NCBI GenBank assembly: GCA_022763185.1 | Contig: JALEGL010000014.1 | Coordinates: 186,001 to 250,000, forward strand | From: a bacterium | Lineage (GTDB): Bacteria > Bdellovibrionota_G > JALEGL01 | Direction of reading: 5' to 3' | DNA: 64,000 bases | Part shown: piece by piece, positions 35,844 through 43,053 of the stretch | Layout of the letters: each line of letters opens with the position of its first letter | Numbering within the stretch: position 1 is the stretch's first letter | Program-made: the position numbers and the translations under genes | Notes under the pieces: model-generated | Told to the model about the DNA's origin: nothing | Seen by the model: only the letters and a program-made list of their open reading frames with translations | Database searches by the model: none

Positions 35844-36532
35844 TTTTTTCTTTACTATGTTTAAGTTGCCACAACAAAGGTGGCGTCATTCATACGGTTG
35901 AAAGAGGCGAAACAGCCTATAGGATTGCACACACGTATCAAGTTCAGTTAAAAGAAATAAAAAAAGCCAATCCCCGTTTGCAGATGAGTCGAATTTATCC
36001 GGGACAAAAAATTTTAATACCTGGAGCTAAACAAAATAAAGAGGTTCAAAAATTTATTGAACAAAGTATGGAAAAGCAGCGTTATGCTCAATCCAAAAAA
36101 GTAAACAAAGAAAAAAAATCACGCAGGCTCAGTAAAAGTTATAGTCAAAAAAATTCAAAAAAAAGGTTCAAATTTAAATGGCCTTATCAAGGTCAAGTGA
36201 CAGCAAAGTATGGAAAAAAAAATGGTAAGATGCACAACGGTATAGATATACAAACCCCTCCCGGAAAAACCTTAAAGGCTGCAGAAAAAGGACAGATTGT
36301 TTATGCGAGCTCTTCATTAGAAGGGTATGAAAAAATGATTATCATTCAGCATGGACAAGCTGTATTTACGGTCTATGCTTACTTGGGTGAATTTTTGGTC
36401 ACCAAAGGCGATAAAGTCAATAAAGGACAAGCCATAGCAAAGACTAAAAAAATTAAACCTTCATTTTATCACTTTGAAATTCGCATGCAAAAAACAGCAC
36501 TTGACCCAGAAAAACATTTAGCTGTTAATTAA
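35816..36532 (+). CDS. LysM / M23 (NlpD-like) lipoprotein
   Basis: 238 residues. Lipoprotein signal with Cys18 (LCLSC), a LysM peptidoglycan-binding domain (24-69: HTVERGETAYRIAHTY, IYPGQKILIPG), a basic linker, and a LytM/M23 domain (about 121-232). The first metal ligands H140 and D144 (HNGID) and H219 are there, but the His of the YxHL motif is Tyr189 (VYAYLG) and the first His of HxH is Phe217 (FYHFE). Hydrolase activity is therefore doubtful; the NlpD/EnvC model, activating amidases during division, fits better. Gene order surE-pcm-nlpD supports this. Convergent with rmuC (15-nt overlap). Confidence 0.85.
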   Translation: MQIRSIYYIVFSLLCLSCHNKGGVIHTVERGETAYRIAHTYQVQLKEIKKANPRLQMSRIYPGQKILIPGAKQNKEVQKFIEQSMEKQRYAQSKKVNKEKKSRRLSKSYSQKNSKKRFKFKWPYQGQVTAKYGKKNGKMHNGIDIQTPPGKTLKAAEKGQIVYASSSLEGYEKMIIIQHGQAVFTVYAYLGEFLVTKGDKVNKGQAIAKTKKIKPSFYHFEIRMQKTALDPEKHLAVN

Positions 36533-37624
36533 AGGTTTCTCTTCTGCATTAGAGCTTAAGGGCATACTTTCCATAAACTCTATTTTATTTTGCGATTGTT
36601 TGAGCTTTTTATAGGTTTTGTCATAGGCGGACCCTGCATGATTTAAATGTTTGCCTAGTTTATCCAATTCAATTTCTAATTGATCGATATCAAGTTTAAA
36701 CTTATTGATATAAGAGAGTATTTCTTGGGCTCTTTCTTCAATTTGTAATCCTCGTAAACCTAATAATATAGCTTGCAAGTAAGCATATAAGCTATTGGGT
36801 GAGACAGGGATTACTTTTTTTTGTAAAGCAATGTTAAGTAAAGTTTGTCCACTGCTATCTGTGTACTCTTTTAAAAAAGCTTCATAGTAAATTTGCTCGG
36901 CAGGTAGAAACATAAGTGCAAAGTCTAAAGTATTTTCATCTGGACGGATGTACTTTTGGCTAATTTTATCGATATGGTTTTTAATATCACGAACAAATTG
37001 TTTAAGGTGAACGTCCTTTTCTTTTTCAGTGACATCTTCAACATGCATCTTTTGAAAGTTTTCCAAAGGAAACTTAGCGTCCATGGGCACAATTTTTTTA
37101 TTGGCCAGGTAAATCACTGAGTCTACAATATCACCCGAGGCAAAACGATATTGCATTTTAAAGTGGGCTGTGGGGAGCAAGTGACTTAAAATTTCTTCCA
37201 AACCTTTTTCACCCAAGTGACCACGAAATTTAGGTGATCTAAATAACTGCTGAAGCTTTGAGACCTCTTCGCCTACTGAAGCAATACTTTTTCCTGTTTC
37301 TTCAATGCGGCCCATTTTTTCTTTAAGATCTCCAAATACAGAAGCATTTTTTTCTAAATGCGAACTCACACTATCATAGCTTTTTTGTAAAACAGACGAG
37401 GTGTGATGCATATGCGAGTCCACTTTGTTTTCTAGGCGGTGGTAAATGTCTTGAACTTTTTGAGTTGTGGTATCCCTGTTTTCATTAATTTGTCTGGATA
37501 AATAATCAAGCTGACTTCCTAGATGCTGTAAGCTGTTTTTTTGGCTATAAATTAAAAATATCAAGACAACACTGCCAATTCCCAAAACAAGTAAGGCTGT
37601 CATTAATATTTGCGTCAAACTCAT
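36518..37624 (-). CDS. rmuC: DNA recombination protein RmuC
   Basis: 368 residues. N-terminal membrane helix (ILMTALLVLGIGSVVLIFLIY), coiled coil (about 30-125), then the RmuC nuclease-like domain with FRGHLGEKGLEEIL, YRFASGDIVDSVIYL, and VPMDAKFPLENF (PD-(D/E)xK-type acidic residues), ending in another coiled coil. RmuC limits DNA inversions at short repeats in E. coli. Probably membrane-tethered. Overlaps the end of the LysM lipoprotein gene by 15 nt, tail to tail. Single gene. Confidence 0.92.
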   Translation of the reverse strand: MSLTQILMTALLVLGIGSVVLIFLIYSQKNSLQHLGSQLDYLSRQINENRDTTTQKVQDIYHRLENKVDSHMHHTSSVLQKSYDSVSSHLEKNASVFGDLKEKMGRIEETGKSIASVGEEVSKLQQLFRSPKFRGHLGEKGLEEILSHLLPTAHFKMQYRFASGDIVDSVIYLANKKIVPMDAKFPLENFQKMHVEDVTEKEKDVHLKQFVRDIKNHIDKISQKYIRPDENTLDFALMFLPAEQIYYEAFLKEYTDSSGQTLLNIALQKKVIPVSPNSLYAYLQAILLGLRGLQIEERAQEILSYINKFKLDIDQLEIELDKLGKHLNHAGSAYDKTYKKLKQSQNKIEFMESMPLSSNAEEKPLINS

Positions 37625-37686
37625 AAGCTGATCCTAGGCTTGATTGCTATAATAATCAAGTTAAGAGTTTGACACAGCTTCAATCT

Positions 37687-38067
37687 TTATTCAATGGCAC
37701 CATTGGTAAAGTCAGACATGTCATGGCGTTTGTACTGGCTTTTGCTTACTTTTGGGTCTCTTATTCTGGAAGGGTTACCTTTGCCTTGAATGCCCATGGT
37801 TATTTTGGCAAACCCGGTTCTTAAAGACCCGCCCAAAGTCCTTACAATGGCAATCGACCCAACAGCAACCAGAGCAACAATAATGAGGTACTCTGTCATT
37901 CCCTGACCAGAAATAGTTTTCTTTTTATTTTGAATAAGCTTTGAATCAACAAGCTTAAGTTTTGGTTTTATGGTGGGCTTTTTAAATTTTAAAAAATACT
38001 CAGTTAAATACATGGGCTGCATGCTTTCATTGGGTTTTGGGGTGTAAATTTGATACTTGCGGTTCAT
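37687..38067 (-). CDS. Flp-like pilin with long N-terminal leader
   Basis: 126 residues. Contains a Flp-type prepilin site SGQG-MTEYLIIVALVAVGSIA (about residues 53-72): cleavage after a Gly, Glu at +5 and Tyr at +6, then a hydrophobic helix. The leader before it is unusually long (about 50 residues, KPKLKLVDSK...) and basic. An ATG 14 codons upstream exists, but this ATG has a near-perfect AAAGGAG 7 nt before it and was chosen. Overlaps the preceding gene by 41 nt. Structural or minor pilin of the Tad system. Confidence 0.7.
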   Translation of the reverse strand: MNRKYQIYTPKPNESMQPMYLTEYFLKFKKPTIKPKLKLVDSKLIQNKKKTISGQGMTEYLIIVALVAVGSIAIVRTLGGSLRTGFAKITMGIQGKGNPSRIRDPKVSKSQYKRHDMSDFTNGAIE

Positions 38068-38272
38068 TGTAAACTCCTTTGGTTTGATTGAATGGTTCAC
38101 CTTCATCATCGATAGGCTGACTTAAATAAGCTTCAACTTGCGATTGTCGTGCCATAAGACTTTGATTCATTTTTTTTGGGAGATCAAAAAAGAGTATAAG
38201 CGAGCTTACTATAATCCATGCAATAACAATATACTCGATCAAGGCCTGTCCTTTTGATTTAAAATGTTTCAT
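38027..38272 (-). CDS. Flp-like small pilin or TadE-like protein
   Basis: 81 residues. Very short basic leader, then the prepilin peptidase site KGQALIEYIVIAW (Glu at +5, Tyr at +6 after Gly) and a hydrophobic helix, as in Flp/TadE pseudopilins. The C-terminal tail is short, acidic and polar. Start chosen at the ATG just before the basic leader rather than an upstream TTG; ribosome binding site weak. Overlaps the next pilin gene by 41 nt, so the two are co-expressed. Confidence 0.65.
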   Translation of the reverse strand: MKHFKSKGQALIEYIVIAWIIVSSLILFFDLPKKMNQSLMARQSQVEAYLSQPIDDEGEPFNQTKGVYNEPQVSNLHPKTQ

Positions 38273-38430
38273 GAGCCATGGCTTTTGCAAAAACAATGCA
38301 AAAAAATTTGTCTTTGCAGTATGAGCTACGATGGCTTTTTCTTATTATTAGCTTGGATAGCGTTTGGTTTTCGTACTTAAGGGTATGAAAAATAGTTGGT
38401 AAAAAATGGTCATGCTGTTAGATAGATTGT

Positions 38431-38724
38431 GTGAAAGATAAAAAATATTTTGATCAACATGTTTTTGTGTGTACCAATCAAAGACCCGATGACTCTGCCA
38501 AAGGCTGTTGTTATAGCAAAGGGGCAGAAAACATTCTTTTACGTCTAAAACAAGAAGTTAAAAAACTAAAAACAGATAAAAAAATAAGGATCAACAAAGC
38601 CGGTTGCTTGGGACGATGTTCAGAGGGCATTGCTGTGGTTGTGTATCCAGATATGCAGTGGTTTTTAAATGTGCAAGACAGTGATGTTGAAAATATTGTT
38701 CTGTGTTTAAAGAATAATCTATAA
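38431..38724 (+). CDS. Thioredoxin-like [2Fe-2S] ferredoxin
   Basis: 97 residues, thioredoxin-fold [2Fe-2S] protein. Ligand cysteines match the family: HVFVCTNQR (first), KGCCYSKGAE (second), and INKAGCLGRCSEG (third and fourth, C-x3-C). Length equals the free-standing family members found in deltaproteobacteria and cyanobacteria. Electron-transfer partner unknown. Starts with GTG. Divergent from the pilin genes. Confidence 0.9.
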   Translation: MKDKKYFDQHVFVCTNQRPDDSAKGCCYSKGAENILLRLKQEVKKLKTDKKIRINKAGCLGRCSEGIAVVVYPDMQWFLNVQDSDVENIVLCLKNNL

Positions 38725-38861
38725 AAATACAGGCATATTTTTGTTGTGATTGAATAAAAATTTAAAGATTTAAGTAGGTTTAACAGCATTTGACCTGACT
38801 GATTATGCGCTTGCGTTAGGAGAACTTCCTATGCTACAAACACGTGATTAAAGGCTTTTTT

Positions 38862-40154
38862 ATGTTTTCTAGAGTTAAATATAAGCAATTTTTTATGCTT
38901 TGCATGTTTGCATGTCTCATCTTAGGGTTATCTTGTAAAACCCAGGTTTCTACAACGGAAAAAGCCTATAGAGTAACGTCTTCTTCTGAGAGCAAAAATA
39001 AAGTGTCAGGTAGTTATTCTCATTCAAGCCATAAACAACATGTTTTTTATGAACCTCCACCTAAAGTTATCGAGCAGGGAAACCCTAAGCATCAAACGAG
39101 AAATAAAAAAGAAAAAAATACATCGAGAAGTATGAATTCAGCAGATGAACAGAAAAATATTATTGAGGAGGCTGTTCCCATTCTTGATCAAGAAGAAATT
39201 GTTGTTGATGGTGAAAATGAGTTGTTACCAGAGATTGATAGTCAGCTGGCTGATGAGCAAGATGCTTTGCTACAAGCAAAAATAGACTATGAAAATGCAA
39301 TAAATCGTAGCAATCAACAATGGTTTGTTTTTCAGACGGATTTAGGCAATTTTGACCAGTTAGAACCCAGTTCTAAAACAGCGTCATATAGGGAAAATTA
39401 TCAAGTAAAAGAGGATGCGCAGTGTACAGGCACCAGAGCCAATAAAACATTTAACGACTGTGATGTTTTTTCTATTCAGTATACAGAAATTAGTGATCAA
39501 AAGGCATACATCAATCGTTGGGATAAAAGAAACTTTCCCATCAAAATTGCTTTACATGAACAAGCTCCAGATTGGGTTATGACTGAAACAAAAAAAGTAA
39601 CTGATCGATACAATGAGTTGTTTTTAGAATTAAATATTATTGAAGAAGGTGAGCAAGTTTTTGAATTTTTACCCAATAAAACATCAGAGTTTACTTATGG
39701 TGATGGTATAATTTCAGTGGCGTTTATGACATCTAGTGATGTTACAGAAGATGATGCTTTGGGAATAACATGGATAAAGTCAAATCCATCGACAGGTGAA
39801 ATTGGTGATGCAGATATTTTAATGCAGCTCGATCCTATCATGAACCATTATTATGATAATCTAAATGTACCCATTACTATAGTTTATCAATTTGCTTTTG
39901 GGCATGAATTAGCGCATGCTCTGGGTTTTGGCCATAATAATATTATATTCAAAGACTCTCAAGAAGATTATCGTACTTTGATGATTGGAAGAACTGTATC
40001 AGACCTTCTTCCTATTGATCAGTGGTTTTCAGATGAATATCCCTTTGATTATGATCGAATGTTGATTAGGTATACCTATGATGATGCCTTTGTATTTGAA
40101 GAACATGCTTTTCATCCTGGTGGGGAAGCCAAGTACAAATTGATTAGAAAATAA
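38862..40154 (+). CDS. Matrixin-type zinc metalloprotease lipoprotein
   Basis: 430 residues. Lipobox LGLSC (Cys25); a disordered basic and acidic region to about residue 150; then a metzincin catalytic domain with the zinc motif HELAHALGFGH (HExxHxxGxxH) preceded by QFAFG. INRWDKRNFPIKIAL and DILMQLDP lead up to it, as in M10/matrixin folds. A cell-surface or periplasmic peptidase. Start moved from an upstream GTG to the ATG that has AAAGG 7 nt before it. Convergent with lysA (5 nt apart). Natural substrate unknown; it could act in predation, surface remodelling or toxin processing. Confidence 0.8.
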   Translation: MFSRVKYKQFFMLCMFACLILGLSCKTQVSTTEKAYRVTSSSESKNKVSGSYSHSSHKQHVFYEPPPKVIEQGNPKHQTRNKKEKNTSRSMNSADEQKNIIEEAVPILDQEEIVVDGENELLPEIDSQLADEQDALLQAKIDYENAINRSNQQWFVFQTDLGNFDQLEPSSKTASYRENYQVKEDAQCTGTRANKTFNDCDVFSIQYTEISDQKAYINRWDKRNFPIKIALHEQAPDWVMTETKKVTDRYNELFLELNIIEEGEQVFEFLPNKTSEFTYGDGIISVAFMTSSDVTEDDALGITWIKSNPSTGEIGDADILMQLDPIMNHYYDNLNVPITIVYQFAFGHELAHALGFGHNNIIFKDSQEDYRTLMIGRTVSDLLPIDQWFSDEYPFDYDRMLIRYTYDDAFVFEEHAFHPGGEAKYKLIRK

Positions 40155-40159
40155 AAATA

Positions 40160-41365
40160 TCATTCTTTCCAGCCCATGTTACTCCAGATTTGATCAAAGT
40201 TGAGAGTTTGTCTGCATACGGATATTTCATTGTCTTTTGTTAACATAGCCTCAGCTGCATAGGGCCTAAAGTTATATAAAGAACTCATGCTGCTGCCATA
40301 ACCTCCGCTGGACAAAATAGCGAGGTAGTCACCTTCTTGAGACTTGGGAAAACTTAAGTCAGGGTTAAAAACATCTCCAGACTCACAGAGGTAACCTTCT
40401 ATTTTTGTAGACACACAGTTTTCATGTGGGCGGCTTAAATTGATAATTTCGTGATAAGACTGATAAAAAGCGGGTCTGATGAGATGGTTAAAACCCGTAT
40501 CAAGAATTAAGCATTGCTGATAGGCAAGTTCCTTTACAACATTGACCTTACAAATCAAAGCGGTGGATTCTGCCACTAAAAACTTTCCAGGTTCAAAGCG
40601 GATGTCTAAATGGCTCAGTTTATACTCAGATAACTTCTGTTGTAAAACCTTGGCAAAACTGTCAAGGTCAATTTGTTTTTGTTGCCGTTGGTGTCTTACA
40701 CCAAAGCCACCTCCAAGATCAACAAACTTTAAGTCATTTAAGCTTTGAGCAAGAGAAAACATGGGTGTTAAGGCTTTTTCAAAAATATCACTTTGATACA
40801 AGCCTGAACCCAAATGCATGTGTAGACCAATGACCTTAAGCTGGCTTTCTTTACATAATTTCAATGCTTGTTTTAAATCTTTTTGAGCTATTCCAAACTT
40901 TGCATCTTCTCCTGCGGTAATAACTTTTTTGTTTTCTCCTTCACCCATGCCTGGGTTAATTCTTAGTGAAATGTCACTGTTGGGATACAGTTTAGCATAA
41001 GTAGATAGTTCACTGAGCGAGCCTAAGTTGAGTAAGACGCCTTCATCTTTTACCGTTTGCAACTCATGTTTATCACTGGCACAGCCAGTAAAGACAATGT
41101 GTGAATGATCAAAGCCCAACTTTTTAGCCAGCTTGATTTCAAAAGGAGAGACCGTATCAATACCGTCGATGCCTTCTTTTTTTAACAATGAAATAATAAA
41201 GGGATTGTAATTGGCTTTGATGGCATAATAAAATTGTGTTGACGGTGAAAATGCAGCTTTGAGTTGTTGGACTCTCTGACTAAGGTTTTTTTCTTCTGTT
41301 AGAAACGTGGGAGAAGAGAACTGTTGATAACAGTGTTTTGCATGCTCTAAGCTAGGAATAAACAT
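40160..41365 (-). CDS. lysA: Diaminopimelate decarboxylase
   Basis: 401 residues, fold type III PLP enzyme that makes lysine from meso-diaminopimelate. PLP lysine in YYAIKANYNP (about 48); FVDLGGGFGVRH, FEPGKFLVAES and the C-terminal LCESGDVF (the CESGD motif expected in LysA) and GGYGSSM are present. The related carboxynorspermidine and arginine decarboxylases lack this combination, so LysA is preferred. Starts with ATG; 57 nt downstream of the TonB-like gene on the same strand. Confidence 0.9.
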   Translation of the reverse strand: MFIPSLEHAKHCYQQFSSPTFLTEEKNLSQRVQQLKAAFSPSTQFYYAIKANYNPFIISLLKKEGIDGIDTVSPFEIKLAKKLGFDHSHIVFTGCASDKHELQTVKDEGVLLNLGSLSELSTYAKLYPNSDISLRINPGMGEGENKKVITAGEDAKFGIAQKDLKQALKLCKESQLKVIGLHMHLGSGLYQSDIFEKALTPMFSLAQSLNDLKFVDLGGGFGVRHQRQQKQIDLDSFAKVLQQKLSEYKLSHLDIRFEPGKFLVAESTALICKVNVVKELAYQQCLILDTGFNHLIRPAFYQSYHEIINLSRPHENCVSTKIEGYLCESGDVFNPDLSFPKSQEGDYLAILSSGGYGSSMSSLYNFRPYAAEAMLTKDNEISVCRQTLNFDQIWSNMGWKE

Positions 41366-41422
41366 AAGTGCTTACCATATAGTGAATGTGGCAGAAAGTT
41401 CAAGCTTATATCCAAACAGGCT

Positions 41423-42229
41423 TTAATATTTTGAAACGATAAAGCTCCAACTTGGAATATACAGCTGCTGATTTTGATCAAGCAACTGAGCAGGTGGGTT
41501 TAAAAAAGGCGCTGCTTTTTGTACAGAACGAACAGCTTCTTGATCTAAAGAGCTATTTCCTGAGGAGTCTACAATTTTAACCGCGATCAAGTGGCCATTT
41601 TGATCCATGCGTATACTTAGTTTTGTATTGTAAAACTTACCATTGAGGTTGTACCTAAAAACAATAGGCCTTGGTGACCATACATTTTCTAACTGTCTTT
41701 TCATCCGTATAAAAAATGAAGCATATTTAAATTTTTGAGCGTTGAGCAGGGTTTCATTGCCAAGCTCCAGTTCTGGAAGATAATTTTGCGGAGCGTTCAT
41801 GGCACTTTGCTGATTACGAATATCATTCAGGATATACTCTGGAGAAAGAGAAAAGTTATAGTTCTTTTTTTCAGACTGTTCTTGGCTTTTTTCCTGAGAG
41901 CTTTTTGCGTTGCGTTGCGTACTGCGCTGGCGCGTTTCTTTCTCTGTATATGTGTTTCTATCACTCAGATATTGGCTGTCTTTATTAGGCTTTAGAGTTT
42001 CTGGTTGCAGTAAGTCAACAATTTGTTGGGGTAAGTTTTCTTTTTCTACCAGCTCCACTTTTTCAGATAAAGGTATGCTTTTTGGGCTTTGGATAAGATT
42101 AGTGGCTGTGTAAGCAAATAATAATATGAACAATAAATGTAAAACAATAGACGCCACAATAGCCTGTAGGGCTTTATTGTTTTTAAGCGTGGGGGGTCCC
42201 CCAATTTGTTTTAAAATTCCTTGTTCCAA
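41423..42229 (-). CDS. TonB-family energy-transducer protein
   Basis: 268 residues. Membrane helix near the N-terminus (ALQAIVASIVLHLLFILLFAY), a charged Gln/Lys/Ser linker (about 60-130, instead of the classic Pro-rich one), then a TonB C-terminal domain: KLSIRMDQNGHLIAVKIVDS, SLDQEAVRSVQKAAPF and a PPAQLLD tail. TonB transmits proton-motive force from ExbBD to outer membrane receptors. No ExbB/ExbD genes or receptors are nearby. Starts with TTG; no upstream ATG, GTG or TTG fits in frame. Divergent from the queuosine precursor transporter (27-nt gap). Confidence 0.8.
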   Translation of the reverse strand: MEQGILKQIGGPPTLKNNKALQAIVASIVLHLLFILLFAYTATNLIQSPKSIPLSEKVELVEKENLPQQIVDLLQPETLKPNKDSQYLSDRNTYTEKETRQRSTQRNAKSSQEKSQEQSEKKNYNFSLSPEYILNDIRNQQSAMNAPQNYLPELELGNETLLNAQKFKYASFFIRMKRQLENVWSPRPIVFRYNLNGKFYNTKLSIRMDQNGHLIAVKIVDSSGNSSLDQEAVRSVQKAAPFLNPPAQLLDQNQQLYIPSWSFIVSKY

Positions 42230-42256
42230 AGCTAAACTTAATGATACACCATCGGC

Positions 42257-43033
42257 ATGAATTATTCACATATCTTGTTGGATCGCTCAAAAAGACTTTT
42301 GTTGATCTTGGGTGGTTTTTTTATCTGCAATACGCTTGTAGCTGAGTTTGTGGGTGTCAAAATCTTTTCCTTTGAAGATAGTGTCGGAATTCCTAGATTT
42401 AACTGGCGTTTGTTGTCTGAAACGGGGACTTTATCGTTTTCAGCGGGCACTATTTTGTGGCCGGTTGTTTTTATCATGACGGATATCATCAACGAATATT
42501 ATGGTAAAAAAGCCGTGCGATTTTTGTCCTATTTAACTGTAGGGTTAATCTTATATGCTTTTATCATGGTGTCTTGGGCAATCAACCTTGCCCCAGCTGA
42601 ATGGTGGCAAAATATTTTTGCTGAAAAGGGTATTGATATGCAAGAGTCTTTTGCAGTGGTTTTTGGGCAGAGCAATAGAATTATTATTGCCTCAATGATT
42701 GCTTTCATTGTTGGGCAGTTGTTGGATGCAACCATATTTAAGAAAATTAGAGCCATGCTGGGAGAAAAAATGATTTGGCTCAGAGCTACAGCCTCTACAG
42801 CAGTTTCACAACTGGTGGATAGTTTTTTAATTTTATATATTGCTTTTGTTTTAGGGCCACAGCAATGGCCTCACAGCTTGTTTATGGCGGTAGGAACTGT
42901 GAACTATATTTATAAAATGTGCGCGGCTGTTGCATTGATCCCACTATTGTATGTGGTTCGATATGCAATAGAAAAGTACCTTGGCCAAGAATTGGCTGAT
43001 AAATTAAAGTTGGATGCTGAGTATAGTCAATAA
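42257..43033 (+). CDS. Queuosine precursor transporter (YhhQ/VUT family)
   Basis: 258 residues, about six membrane helices. Family hallmarks: FFICNTLVAEFVGVKIF, then FIMTDIINEYYGKKAVR, the SMIAFIVGQLLDATIF helix and a TASTAVSQLVDSFLIL stretch. E. coli YhhQ imports queuosine precursors preQ0/preQ1 for tRNA modification, and this protein should do the same. ATG start. Forms an operon with polX (next gene 20 nt downstream). Confidence 0.9.
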   Translation: MNYSHILLDRSKRLLLILGGFFICNTLVAEFVGVKIFSFEDSVGIPRFNWRLLSETGTLSFSAGTILWPVVFIMTDIINEYYGKKAVRFLSYLTVGLILYAFIMVSWAINLAPAEWWQNIFAEKGIDMQESFAVVFGQSNRIIIASMIAFIVGQLLDATIFKKIRAMLGEKMIWLRATASTAVSQLVDSFLILYIAFVLGPQQWPHSLFMAVGTVNYIYKMCAAVALIPLLYVVRYAIEKYLGQELADKLKLDAEYSQ

Positions 43034-43053
43034 AACCAGAGGTTTTGTCTGCA

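Noticed and set aside
38511-38789. Minus-strand frame over the ferredoxin gene
   Set aside because: Antisense to four conserved iron-sulfur cysteines; no supporting signal.
40160-41365. lysA considered as a polyamine-pathway decarboxylase
   Set aside because: The CESGD motif and overall pattern match diaminopimelate decarboxylase better.
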